In this document: one piece after another, positions 32,231 through 40,423 of the stretch
How positions within the stretch are numbered: the stretch's first letter is position 1
Layout of the letters: every line of letters begins with the position of its first letter
Source: an uncultured Piscinibacter sp.
GTDB taxonomy: Bacteria; Pseudomonadota; Gammaproteobacteria; Burkholderiales; Burkholderiaceae_C
Direction: 5' to 3'
DNA length: 43,934 nucleotides
Assembly (NCBI RefSeq): GCF_937952055.1
Contig: NZ_CALFYO010000023.1
Coordinates: forward strand, 1 to 43,934
Translations under genes and position numbers: made by a program
The notes under the pieces: model-generated
Told to the model about the DNA's origin: nothing
The model's database searches: none
What the model saw: only the letters and a program-made list of their open reading frames with translations

Positions 32231-32270
32231 GCAGGCAGCATCGCGTGCCCCATCAGGACGGAACGATTGC

Positions 32271-32981
32271 ATGCGTCGCGCCGAGCGCCTCTTCCAGCTG
32301 GTGCAACTGATCCGCGGCCGGCGGCTGTCGACCGCGCGCTTCCTCGCCGAGCGGCTCGAGGTGTCGGAGCGCACCGTCTACCGCGACGTCGCCGACCTGA
32401 TGGCGCAGGGCGTGCCGATCGACGGCGAGGCGGGCGTGGGCTACCGCATGCGTGCCGGCTTCGACCTGCCGCCGTTGATGTTCACCGCCGGCGAGGCGCG
32501 TGCCCTGGTCGCCTCGGTGCGGCTGGCGCAGTCGCGGCTCGACACCGAACTGTCCGCGCAGGCCGAAGCTGCGCTGTCGAAGATGCTCGCCGTGCTGCCG
32601 CCGACGTCGCGCGCTGCGGCCGAGAGCCTGGCCATCTATGCCACGCCCAGCGGGCCGGACCCGGCGACGCGCGAGCGGCTGCAGCGGCTGCGCGTGGCGA
32701 CGGAGGAGCGCCGCGTCGTGCGGCTGCGCTACCTCGACCTGCGCGGATGCATCAGCGAGCGCCGCGTGCGCCCGCTGGGCTGCTTCTACTGGAGCGAGGT
32801 GTGGACGTTGGCGGCCTGGTGCGAGGTGCGCCAGGACTTCCGCAACTTCCGCGTCGACCGCATCGAGCGGCTGGAGGTGCTGGATGAGCGCTTCCGCGAC
32901 GAGGCGGGCAAGACCCTGGCGGATCTGTTCCGCCAGGTCGAGGGCGAGATGGACGAACGCGACCGCGCCACCGACGCCTGA
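32271..32981 (+). CDS. YafY-type HTH-WYL transcriptional regulator
   Basis: A 236-residue protein with an N-terminal HTH_11 winged helix (RRAERLFQLVQLIRG, then LAERLEVSERTVYRDVADL, about 1-56) and a C-terminal WYL domain (about 130-225) in which RRVRPLGCFYWSEVWTLAAWCEVRQDFRNFRVDRI forms the ligand-binding core. These small YafY-like regulators usually control an adjacent enzyme gene or themselves; here the next gene is convergent, so autoregulation through the palindrome 40 bases upstream is likely. The ligand is unknown. Confidence 0.87.
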   Translation: MRRAERLFQLVQLIRGRRLSTARFLAERLEVSERTVYRDVADLMAQGVPIDGEAGVGYRMRAGFDLPPLMFTAGEARALVASVRLAQSRLDTELSAQAEAALSKMLAVLPPTSRAAAESLAIYATPSGPDPATRERLQRLRVATEERRVVRLRYLDLRGCISERRVRPLGCFYWSEVWTLAAWCEVRQDFRNFRVDRIERLEVLDERFRDEAGKTLADLFRQVEGEMDERDRATDA

Positions 32982-33000
32982 GCGCGTCGGTGGAGGCCGG

Positions 33001-33378
33001 TCACTTCGCCGCCTGGGCCAGGCTGCTGTCCAGCGCGCGCAGGCCGGCGGCGCGGACCTGCTCGAGCTGGGCCGCGGAGGCCACGCGCACGCTGCCTTCG
33101 GTGGTGTCGATCAGGCCGAGTCGCTGGGCCTCGCGCGTCTCGGCGATCACCTGGGTGCGGCTCAGCGCCGAGGCGGCCATCGGCGCCGGGGAGGCTTCGC
33201 CGTAGCCGGCAGCCCCGCCGCGGACTGCCGACTGCAGGTCGGCGATCACTTCGGCGCGCGTCTTCGACGAGAGCAGCTGCGGCGCGGCAAAGTCCTGCGT
33301 GGCTTCCTGCGCGAAGGCGGCACCGCTGCCGGCGAAGGAGGCGAACAGGGCGGTGGCGATGAGGGTCTTGGCGTTCAT
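33001..33378 (-). CDS. Secreted DUF4148 family protein
   Basis: A 125-residue exported protein. The ATG at 33378 has AAGGA about 8 bases upstream; an ATG at 33384 is too close to it. A Sec signal peptide ends near residue 24 (GAAFAQ). The mature part includes KTRAEVIADLQ and LSRTQVIAETREA, two copies of the short motif (R-x-x-V-x-A-E/D) typical of DUF4148 proteins, which are nearly confined to Burkholderiales. Function is unknown. It is divergent from a two-component system and may be one of its targets. Confidence 0.82.
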   Translation of the reverse strand: MNAKTLIATALFASFAGSGAAFAQEATQDFAAPQLLSSKTRAEVIADLQSAVRGGAAGYGEASPAPMAASALSRTQVIAETREAQRLGLIDTTEGSVRVASAAQLEQVRAAGLRALDSSLAQAAK

Positions 33379-33491
33379 GGTCATGTCCTTGAAGAGGTGA
33401 ATGAAGGTGGGGTCCGGAGGAGCAATCGGTGTCTGTCGTCGACACGGGATGAACTCTAGGGAGCGACCCTCCCGCTTTCCCGGACAGCGAG

Positions 33492-33507
33492 ATGACAAAT
33501 TCGTAAT
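33492..33507. promoter_or_regulatory. Candidate response-regulator box
   Basis: ATGACAAATTCGTAAT is an imperfect 16-base palindrome (6 of 8 positions pair), an AT-rich island in GC-rich surroundings. It resembles the TGACAA...TTGTCA boxes of CusR/CopR-like regulators. It lies 55 bases before the response-regulator gene and 114 bases before the divergent DUF4148 gene. Confidence 0.4.
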
Positions 33508-33562
33508 CCAGCGCGGGCGCCATCGGTGAGAACATTCACGCCATCGCGAGACCTCCCCCACC

Positions 33563-34255
33563 ATGCGCCTGCTCGTCATCGAGGATGAACCCAAGCTCGC
33601 CGACTACCTGCACAAGGGCCTGTCGGAGAACGGCTACGTCGTCGACGTGGCGGCCGACGGCATCCGCGGCCGGCTGCTCGCCTGCGAGGGCGAGTACGAC
33701 CTCGTGCTGCTCGACCTGATGCTGCCGGGCGTCGACGGCTTCGGCGTGCTCAAGGCGATGCGCGAGCGCGGCCAGACGCCGGTGCTGATGCTGACCGCAC
33801 GCGACAAGGTCGAGGACCGCGTGCGCGGCCTGCAGGAGGGAGCCGACGACTACCTCGTCAAGCCCTTCGCGTTCTCCGAGCTGCTGGCGCGTGTCGGCGC
33901 GTTGCTGCGGCGGGGGACGCCTGCCGGCGCCGCGCCAGGCGGCAACGGCACGCAGCTGCGCCTGGCGGACCTGGAGCTCGACCTCGCCAGCCGCAAGGCG
34001 CACCGCGCCGGCACGCGGCTCGACCTCACCGCCAAGGAGTTCACCCTGCTGACGCTGCTGCTGCGCCGGCGCGGCCAGGTGCTCTCGCGCACCACGCTGG
34101 CCGAGCAGGTGTGGGACATGAACTTCGACTCCGACACCAATGTCGTGGAGGTCGCCGTGCGGCGGCTGCGCGCCAAGCTCGACGACCCGTTCACCCACAA
34201 GCTGCTGCACACGGTGCGCGGCATGGGCTACGTGCTCGAGGACCGCTCGTCATGA
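33563..34255 (+). CDS. OmpR-family response regulator (CusR/CopR-like)
   Basis: A 230-residue regulator. The receiver domain (1-115) has acidic pair E7/D8, phosphorylation site D51 (LVLLDLMLPG), T78 and K100 (LVKPF). The winged-helix output domain (about 130-225) has LDLTAKEFTLLTLLLRRRGQVLSR and NVVEVAVRRLRAKLDD, typical of the heavy-metal subgroup. It overlaps the sensor kinase gene by ATGA, the usual order in such pairs. Metal response is inferred from similarity only; no metal-efflux genes are present in the window. Confidence 0.9.
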   Translation: MRLLVIEDEPKLADYLHKGLSENGYVVDVAADGIRGRLLACEGEYDLVLLDLMLPGVDGFGVLKAMRERGQTPVLMLTARDKVEDRVRGLQEGADDYLVKPFAFSELLARVGALLRRGTPAGAAPGGNGTQLRLADLELDLASRKAHRAGTRLDLTAKEFTLLTLLLRRRGQVLSRTTLAEQVWDMNFDSDTNVVEVAVRRLRAKLDDPFTHKLLHTVRGMGYVLEDRSS

Positions 34256-35586
34256 CCCTGTGCAGCTACTCGATCGGCCGGCGCCTGTCGCAGAAGCTGG
34301 CCATCGTCACGATGGTCGTGCTCGCGGCACTGTTCACCGGCGCCTGGCTGTCGGTGAAGATGTTGATCAAGGAGAAGAACGCCGAGGACGCGCAGTTCCG
34401 CGCCAACGTGATCGCGCAGATCCTCGCGCTCGAGCTGAAGAACGGCGGCGAGGCCGCCTGCCTCGCGCGCGTGCGCGCCGACGCGCCGATGCGCGCCAAC
34501 ACGCGGCTCGAGCTGTGGCGGGCCGACGGCAGCCCGTTCTACGCAGACAGCAACGCCGGTTCGCATGCGATGTCGGCGCACACGCACAGCGTGGACTTCG
34601 ACATCGCCGCGCCGCAACTGGCCGGCGGCCTGCTCAAGGCGCGCTACACGGTGGACTTCGCCAGCGATGCCAAGTTCGGCCGCAACTGGCTGGTCGTCTT
34701 CGTCGTGGTGACCCTGGTCGCCGGCACGTTGGTTGCCGCCGGCAGCTTCTGGCACGTGAAGCGCGCGCTGCGGCCGTTGCGCGAACTCGCCGCGCAGACG
34801 CGGGCGATCTCGCCGCGGCGGCTCGAGCAGCGCCTCGCGCTGGCCGACCCTGCCGAAGAGCTGCTGCCCTGGATCGAGCAGTTCAACGCGCTGATGGAGC
34901 GACTCGAGCGTGCCATGGCCCAGCTCGAGGGGTTCAACGCCGATGTCGCGCACGAGCTGCGCACGCCGCTGGCGGCTCTGATCGGCCATACCGAGGTGGC
35001 GCTGTCGCGCGAGCGGCCGGCCGAGGCGCTGCGCGACACGCTGCTGTCCAACCTCGAGGAGGCCCAGCGCCTGGCGGCGATGGTCAACGACATGCTGTTC
35101 CTCTCGCAGGCCGATCGCGGCGCCACCGCGCGGCGCGGCCGCAGCGCCAGCCTCGCGGCGCTGGCGGCGCAGGTGGTCGAGTTCCACGAGGCGATGCTCG
35201 ACGAGGCCGGCCTCGCGGTGCGCATCGAGGGCGATGCCGAGGCGGCGGTCGACGAGCCGCTGCTCAAGCGCGCGCTGGCCAACCTGCTCGGCAATGCGAT
35301 CCGCTTCGCACCGCGCGGCTCGACCGTGGTGGTGCGCATCGCGCCCGATGCGGCCGAGCAGGTGCGCGTGGAGGTCGAGAACGCGGGCGAGACGATCGCG
35401 CCGCAGCACCTGCCGCGGCTGTTCGACCGCTTCTTTCGCGCCGACGTCGCGCGGCCGGACAGCCAGGCCCATCACGGCCTGGGCCTGGCGATCGTGGCGG
35501 CGATCGCGCGCATGCACGCCGGCCGGCCGCTCGCCGCCAGCGAGGGCGGCAGCACGCGGGTGGGCTTCACGCTGTTGCCGCACTGA
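34252..35586 (+). CDS. Sensor histidine kinase (CusS-like)
   Basis: A 444-residue membrane kinase: transmembrane helix at about 18-38, a periplasmic sensor of about 115 residues, a second helix at about 145-168, HAMP linker, then HisKA with DVAHELRTPLAAL (phosphorylated His234) and an HATPase domain with NLLGNAIRFAP (N-box) and HHGLGLAIVAAI (G2 box). The G1 position reads VENAGETIAPQHLPRLFDRFFRAD; the usual D-x-G-x-G is replaced by NAGETI, a departure often seen in the CusS group. Translationally coupled to the response regulator. Confidence 0.9.
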   Translation: MTLCSYSIGRRLSQKLAIVTMVVLAALFTGAWLSVKMLIKEKNAEDAQFRANVIAQILALELKNGGEAACLARVRADAPMRANTRLELWRADGSPFYADSNAGSHAMSAHTHSVDFDIAAPQLAGGLLKARYTVDFASDAKFGRNWLVVFVVVTLVAGTLVAAGSFWHVKRALRPLRELAAQTRAISPRRLEQRLALADPAEELLPWIEQFNALMERLERAMAQLEGFNADVAHELRTPLAALIGHTEVALSRERPAEALRDTLLSNLEEAQRLAAMVNDMLFLSQADRGATARRGRSASLAALAAQVVEFHEAMLDEAGLAVRIEGDAEAAVDEPLLKRALANLLGNAIRFAPRGSTVVVRIAPDAAEQVRVEVENAGETIAPQHLPRLFDRFFRADVARPDSQAHHGLGLAIVAAIARMHAGRPLAASEGGSTRVGFTLLPH

Positions 35587-35619
35587 GCGCAACGACAGCG
35601 CTGCGGCTAGCATCGCCGC

Positions 35620-36261
35620 ATGAAGCAGCTGCACTACTTCCCGAGCAACGCCAGCATGACGCCGCACATGCTGCTCGAGGAACTCGGCATTCCCTACGAG
35701 CTGGTGCTGGTCGATCGCACGAAGAACGCGCACCACGACCCCGCCTACCTGAAGCTCAACCCGAACGGCAAGATTCCGGTGCTGGTCGACGGCGAACTGG
35801 TGCTCTACGAGACGGCGGCGATCGTGCTGCACCTCGTCGACACGCACCCCGAGGCCGGGTTGGCGCCCGCGCCCGGCACCATCGAGCGCGCCGAGTTCTA
35901 CAAGTGGCTGATGTGGCTCACCAACACGCTGCAGGCCGAGATGCCGCTGTACTTCTATGCCGAACGCTGGGCCGACACGCCCGAGGGCGCGGCGCAGGTG
36001 AAACGGCACGCCGAGGCGCACATCGCCGGCATGGTCGACCAGCTCGAGGCGCAGTTCGTGCGCCACGGCGCCCCCTGGTTCCTCGGGCGTGGCTTCAGCG
36101 CGCTCGACCCCTACGTGCTGATGCTGTGCCGCTGGACGCGCGGCATGACGCGCCCGGCACGCACGCTGCCGAACCTCGGGCCTTACCTGCAGCGCATGCT
36201 GGCGCGGCCGGCGGTGCAGCGCGCCTACGCTCAGGAAGGGCTGGGCGAGCCGCGCGTCTGA
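35620..36261 (+). CDS. Glutathione S-transferase family protein
   Basis: A 213-residue cytosolic protein. The N-terminal thioredoxin-fold domain (1-78) has LHYFPSNASMTPHMLLEELG, the NPNGKIPVLVDG strand with cis-Pro, and ETAAIVLHLVD, which binds the glutathione gamma-glutamyl group. The all-helical C-terminal domain follows (about 88-205) with FSALDPYVLMLCRW. The gene sits alone downstream of the sensor kinase and converges with the 44-residue ORF. Substrate unknown. Confidence 0.9.
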   Translation: MKQLHYFPSNASMTPHMLLEELGIPYELVLVDRTKNAHHDPAYLKLNPNGKIPVLVDGELVLYETAAIVLHLVDTHPEAGLAPAPGTIERAEFYKWLMWLTNTLQAEMPLYFYAERWADTPEGAAQVKRHAEAHIAGMVDQLEAQFVRHGAPWFLGRGFSALDPYVLMLCRWTRGMTRPARTLPNLGPYLQRMLARPAVQRAYAQEGLGEPRV

Positions 36262-36264
36262 ACC

Positions 36265-36286
36265 CCGTCGGCCGGCGTGCCGACGG
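36265..36286. terminator. Hairpin after the GST gene
   Basis: An 8-bp perfect inverted repeat (CCGTCGGC and complement, 6-base loop) begins 4 bases after the GST stop and lies between convergent genes. There is no T-run, so termination is only suggested. Confidence 0.35.
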
Positions 36287-36319
36287 TCTGCGCGAGCAGC
36301 AGCCGCTGGTCGTGGAAGA

Positions 36320-36454
36320 TCACTTCCCGCGCAGCTCGGAGCGATGCTGCTTTCGCGGCGCGGGCAGGGGGATGGCCCGCGTGGCGTCGCCGACGGGGGC
36401 CTGCGCTCGCAGTTGCCCCATCCGCCCGAGGGCGAGCGTGGTGAGGGTGCTCAT
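36320..36454 (-). CDS. Short ORF coupled to the bactofilin-like gene
   Basis: A 44-residue frame (MSTLTTLALGRMGQL... ending RSELRGK) whose ATG at 36454 overlaps the stop of the upstream membrane-protein gene as ATGA. It is basic and has no signal or domain I recognise. The tight coupling favours a real small protein, but no other evidence supports it. Confidence 0.35.
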   Translation of the reverse strand: MSTLTTLALGRMGQLRAQAPVGDATRAIPLPAPRKQHRSELRGK

Positions 36455-37599
36455 GGAGTGGCTGCCGAGGTGGAGCCTGCCGACAGCAGCCTGCGCACCT
36501 GCAGCAGCAGCGCGCCCAGGCCGGCGAGCAGCGCGGCCAGCGCGAACAGGCCGCCCAGCCAGGGCAGTGCGCCGAGCAGCCCGAGCCCCACCAGTGCGGC
36601 TGCCGCGGCGCCGATGCGCCAGCCCAGCGACGCCGCGCGCGCTGCCTGCCAGCGCTGCAGCGCCCAGTCGCCCAGGGCGATGCCGGTGCTGACATAGGCC
36701 ACCGGCAGCAGCGTCAGATAGAGCGCGACGAGGAACAGGCCGAGCGGGATGCCGATCAGCGTCAGCATGGCCAGCAGTGCCGCCACCGGCGCGCACACCA
36801 GCAGCACGAAGCCGAGCAGCAGGCTCAAACCCGGACGCTCGGACATCGTGCGCGCGACTCCCCCGTAAAAACGCGGCAGCGCGGCGAGCAGGGCGGCCGC
36901 CAGCACGACGAGGCCCGCGGTCCATACCACGCCGATGGCGGCGCCGCGGCGGTGGCGCTCGGGCGCGCTCGCGCCCTTGGCGGGAAAGGCAGGCCCCAGC
37001 CGTTCGACACCGCCGGCGACCTGCGCGGACGGATCCTGGCGCAAGGCGTCGCCGCTGCGATAGCGCAGCTTGCCGGCGATGCGCGCATTGGGCCCGAGCT
37101 CGACCTGCCCCGAGGTGGCGATCACGTCGCCGCCCACCAGTCCGTCGATGAGCAGCCTTCCGCCGGCCGACTGCACATGGCCGCCGACCTGCCCGTACAG
37201 GCGGACCTGCCCTCCGGCGGCCGACAGGTTGCCGGCGACTTCGGCCCTCGGACCGAGTTCGACCTGCCCGCCCACCGCGCGCAGGTTGCGTCCGACCTTG
37301 CCGTTCACCGTCACCTGGCCGCCGGCGGCGAACACCGATTGCTCGACCTCGGCGCCGAGGCGCAGCTTGCCGCCCAGGGCGAGCGTGTCCCCGGCCACCG
37401 CGGCATCGACGTCGACGGCGCCGCCGGCGGCGAACAGGTCGCCCGCCACCGGCTGGCTGACGGTCACCGCGCCGCCGGCGATGAAGAGGTCGCCGCCCAG
37501 GTGCTGCAGCGCCGGCGGTGCGACAGGTCGGTCGTCGGCGAACGCGCTTCCCAAGGTCAGGGCGCACAGCAGCGCGCCGCTCCAAGTCTTCCAGCCCAT
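36451..37599 (-). CDS. Bactofilin-like beta-repeat protein with membrane domain
   Basis: A 382-residue protein. A signal peptide ends near residue 21 (SAFA). Residues about 33-180 hold eight repeats of roughly 18 residues, each with an (A/V/L)GG-x-(V/L)-x-(V/L) turn (for example AGGAVTV, AGGAVDV, LGGKLRL, AGGQVTV, VGGQVEL, AGGQVRL, AGGRLLI), the pattern of a polymer-forming cytoskeletal (bactofilin-type) right-handed beta-helix. A C-terminal half of five or six hydrophobic helices (about 218-372) follows. The signal peptide implies the helix faces the periplasm, unlike cytoplasmic bactofilins. Function unknown; envelope scaffolding is inference. Confidence 0.75.
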   Translation of the reverse strand: MGWKTWSGALLCALTLGSAFADDRPVAPPALQHLGGDLFIAGGAVTVSQPVAGDLFAAGGAVDVDAAVAGDTLALGGKLRLGAEVEQSVFAAGGQVTVNGKVGRNLRAVGGQVELGPRAEVAGNLSAAGGQVRLYGQVGGHVQSAGGRLLIDGLVGGDVIATSGQVELGPNARIAGKLRYRSGDALRQDPSAQVAGGVERLGPAFPAKGASAPERHRRGAAIGVVWTAGLVVLAAALLAALPRFYGGVARTMSERPGLSLLLGFVLLVCAPVAALLAMLTLIGIPLGLFLVALYLTLLPVAYVSTGIALGDWALQRWQAARAASLGWRIGAAAAALVGLGLLGALPWLGGLFALAALLAGLGALLLQVRRLLSAGSTSAATP

Positions 37600-37674
37600 G
37601 TGAGTTCTCCCCTGCGTGGCGTCACGCCGACGCGGCGAGGCTAGGCCGCCCATGCGCCGAAGCGTTGAGGGGCG

Positions 37675-39015
37675 TCAACCCGTGCTGCGTTGCACCAGGC
37701 CGAGGCGGCCGCGCCAGTGATCGACCTGCGGCGTCGCCCCGCGCACCAGTTGGCGTTCGTTGAGCAGCGCGCGGCCGAGCGCGCGTTCGCCGCCCGGCAG
37801 GGCACAGGCGGCCAGCAGCGTCTGGTCGATCAGGTCGCGCTGCGCGTGGCTGCCGCCGAAGCGGTGCGCCGTCTCGCGCAGCGGTGCGAGCCAGCGGATC
37901 GCCTCGGCGGCGTCGCCGTCATCGAAGGCGAGCAGTGCGCGCATCAGGGGCAGGCCGACCTCGCGCGCCATCGGCGCATTGCTGTCGCTGCTGCGCTCGG
38001 CGCGGCGCTGCACGGCGGCGACGAGCGCCTGGGCCCTCGCCGCATCGCCCAGGCCGATCAGCGCGATGAGCATGTGCACGTCGTTGAAGGCGGAGTGGCC
38101 GGCGTCGCGCGGCGTCAGGTCCCAGCCCTGCGCGAGGTCGGCCCAGCGCCGTGCCAGGTCCGCGCCGAGCAGGCGCAGCCGCCACAGCAGTGCCGCGCCG
38201 TCCAGGCGCTGCAGCGTCAGCACGGCGTGGGCGCCGCCCTGGTGCGCGTCGTACAGCGCCAGCGCGCCGGCGAGGTCCATCGCCTCGAGGTGGAACAGTG
38301 CCTGATGCCACCACAGGTGTCCCGCGAAGCCGTTGCCTTCGGCCCAGGTCGCTTCCTGTTCGTGCAGCCAGCGCCGGCCCTCGTCGAAGCGGCCCTGCAT
38401 CTCCATCACGTGCGCCACCGCGTGGGTGGCCCAGGGCACCTTGGCCTCACCCGCGACCGCCTCGCGGCCGACCGCCTCGGCCTGTGCGTAGAGGTTGCAC
38501 TCCTCCAGTCCGAAGGCATGCATGCCCAGCAGGTAGGGGCGCAGCGGATCGTCGCGCGGCCACTCGGGCAGAACCCGCGCGACCCGACCGCGCAGGTTGC
38601 GTGCATCGCCGCGGTAGAAGTCGAACAGGTGTGCCCATTGCAGCGCGTAGAGGTCGCGCGGATGGTCGAGCAGGAGCCGTTCCCAGGCGGCGCAAGCGCC
38701 ATGCCAGTCGCCGGCGGCGCAGCGGCTCGCCGCGGCCCAGTGGGCGCGCTCGCGTTCGGTGGCCTGGGTGGCGAGCAGGTCGGCCTGCTCGAGCGCGGCA
38801 CGCGCGTCGGCGATCAGCGAGGGCTCGGTCAGCGTGAGGAGGAAGCCGGCGCGCATGACATGCGGCAGCATCCAGCCGGGGTCGGCGGCAATGGCGGCAT
38901 CGATGTCCGCCAGCGGTGCGTCGAAGAAGGAGCACATGCGCCACAGCGCCGTCTCGGCATGGGCCAGCGCGTCTGCCGACGCGGTGCCGACCGGGTTGCC
39001 GCGTCGATCCTGCAT
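37675..39015 (-). CDS. TTC38-like tetratricopeptide repeat protein
   Basis: A 446-residue soluble protein made of helical TPR-like repeats, with recurring Ala/Leu-rich helix pairs such as HAETALWRMCSFF, ADIDAAIAADPGWMLPHVMRAG and the conserved WATHAVAHVMEMQGRFDEG and GHLWWHQALFHLE segments typical of the TTC38 family. The function of bacterial members is unknown. Its ATG is 3 bases from the stop of the amidase gene, so it belongs to the same operon as the ABC components. Confidence 0.78.
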   Translation of the reverse strand: MQDRRGNPVGTASADALAHAETALWRMCSFFDAPLADIDAAIAADPGWMLPHVMRAGFLLTLTEPSLIADARAALEQADLLATQATERERAHWAAASRCAAGDWHGACAAWERLLLDHPRDLYALQWAHLFDFYRGDARNLRGRVARVLPEWPRDDPLRPYLLGMHAFGLEECNLYAQAEAVGREAVAGEAKVPWATHAVAHVMEMQGRFDEGRRWLHEQEATWAEGNGFAGHLWWHQALFHLEAMDLAGALALYDAHQGGAHAVLTLQRLDGAALLWRLRLLGADLARRWADLAQGWDLTPRDAGHSAFNDVHMLIALIGLGDAARAQALVAAVQRRAERSSDSNAPMAREVGLPLMRALLAFDDGDAAEAIRWLAPLRETAHRFGGSHAQRDLIDQTLLAACALPGGERALGRALLNERQLVRGATPQVDHWRGRLGLVQRSTG

Positions 39016-39018
39016 GCC

Positions 39019-40413
39019 TCAACGCGCCGGCGGTTGCGGCCAGGGCCGCTGCGCGGGCCGCATGCGCTCCCAGGCATGGGCGACCTGCAGCACCCCGAGG
39101 TCGTCGTGGCGGTGGCCGGTGATCTGCAGGCCGATCGGCAGGCCGCTCGCGGTGTAGCCGCAGTTGATGCTCGCCGAGGGCTGCTCGCTCATGTTGAACG
39201 GCAGCGTGAAGGCGATGTGCTCGAAGGGCCGCGTGGCATCGTCGGTCGGCGCGGGCCACTCGGCGGCGAAGGCCGGGATGGGCGCGGTCGGGGAGATCAC
39301 CACGTCGAAGGGGGCGCAGGCGGCGACAGCGGCGTCGCGCATCGCGCCCATCTGGCTGTAGCCGCGGAACACCTGCTCGCCGCTGAGGTTCGCGCCGCCG
39401 CGCGCCCACTCGACGATGAAGGGCAGCACCTTGGCGCGTCGCGCCGCGGGCAGGGCGGAGATGTCCAGCCAGCTGCGGCAGCGCCAGAACTGGTCCATGC
39501 CGTCGATCATGGTGCGCGTCATGAAGGGCCGCAGCGGCTCGACGATCGCACCGGCCTGCTCGAACGCCTTCGCGGCCGCCTCGACCGCGGCGCGGACCTC
39601 TGCATCCACGGCCAGGCCCCAGCCGGCGTCGAGCTGCAGCCCGATGCGCAGGTCCTTCACCTCGCGGTGCAGCTGCTGCCAGGCGATGTCCTGCCAGGGC
39701 AGACTCATGGTGTCGCGGGCATCGGGCCGACTGAGCACGCCCATCATCAGCGCCGCATCGGCCACCGTGCGCGTCATCGGCCCGGCGACGCGACCGGCAT
39801 AGGGCGGGTGGATGGGGATGCGGCCGAGGCTGGGCTTCAGGGCGAAGATGCCGCACCAGCCGGCCGGCAGCCGCACCGAACCGCCGATGTCGGTGCCGAG
39901 GTGCAGCGGCCCGTAGCCGGCGGCCGCACCCGCACCCGCGCCGGCGCTGCTGCCGCCCGGGTTCTTCGTCAGGTCCCAGGGGTTGCGGGTCAGCGGGTGG
40001 AAGCTCGACAGCCCCGAGGACAGCATGCCGTAGTCGGGCATGGTCGTCTTGCCGAGGATCACCGCGCCGGCCTCGCGCAGACGGGCCGCCGGCGGCGCAT
40101 CGTGCGCGGCGGGCACCAGCTCGGTGGCGGCGGTGCCCAGCGGTACCGGCACGCCCTGCGTGGCGATGTTCTCCTTGATCATCGCCGGCACGCCGTCGAG
40201 CGCGCCCTGAGGCTCGCCCCTGACCCAGCGCGCCTGCGAAGCCTCGGCCTGCGTCAGCGCGGCCTCGGCGTCGAGGGCGTAAGTGGCGTGCAGCAGCGGC
40301 TCCCAGCGGCCGATGTGGCGCAGCACGTCGCGCGCCACCTCCACCGGCGAGGCGGCCTTGCGGTGGTAGAGGTCGAGCAGCGCGACGGCGCTCAGTTCAT
40401 GCAGGTCGGCCAT
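39019..40413 (-). CDS. Amidase signature family amidase
   Basis: A 464-residue hydrolase with the full amidase-signature triad: Lys80 (MIKEN), cis-Ser155 (GGSSAG) and nucleophile Ser179 (DIGGSVR). It opens ELSAVALLDLYHRKAASPVEVARDVL, as in GatA-like enzymes, but lies with transport genes rather than gatB/gatC, so a catabolic amide or peptide hydrolase is more likely than aminoacyl-tRNA amidotransferase. No signal peptide. It follows the substrate-binding protein gene by 10 bases. Confidence 0.92.
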   Translation of the reverse strand: MADLHELSAVALLDLYHRKAASPVEVARDVLRHIGRWEPLLHATYALDAEAALTQAEASQARWVRGEPQGALDGVPAMIKENIATQGVPVPLGTAATELVPAAHDAPPAARLREAGAVILGKTTMPDYGMLSSGLSSFHPLTRNPWDLTKNPGGSSAGAGAGAAAGYGPLHLGTDIGGSVRLPAGWCGIFALKPSLGRIPIHPPYAGRVAGPMTRTVADAALMMGVLSRPDARDTMSLPWQDIAWQQLHREVKDLRIGLQLDAGWGLAVDAEVRAAVEAAAKAFEQAGAIVEPLRPFMTRTMIDGMDQFWRCRSWLDISALPAARRAKVLPFIVEWARGGANLSGEQVFRGYSQMGAMRDAAVAACAPFDVVISPTAPIPAFAAEWPAPTDDATRPFEHIAFTLPFNMSEQPSASINCGYTASGLPIGLQITGHRHDDLGVLQVAHAWERMRPAQRPWPQPPAR

Positions 40414-40423
40414 CGCGTCCGGC

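Noticed and set aside
39019..40413. Amidase as GatA of the aminoacyl-tRNA amidotransferase
   Set aside because: The signature triad is shared, but no gatB or gatC is near and the gene lies in a transport operon.
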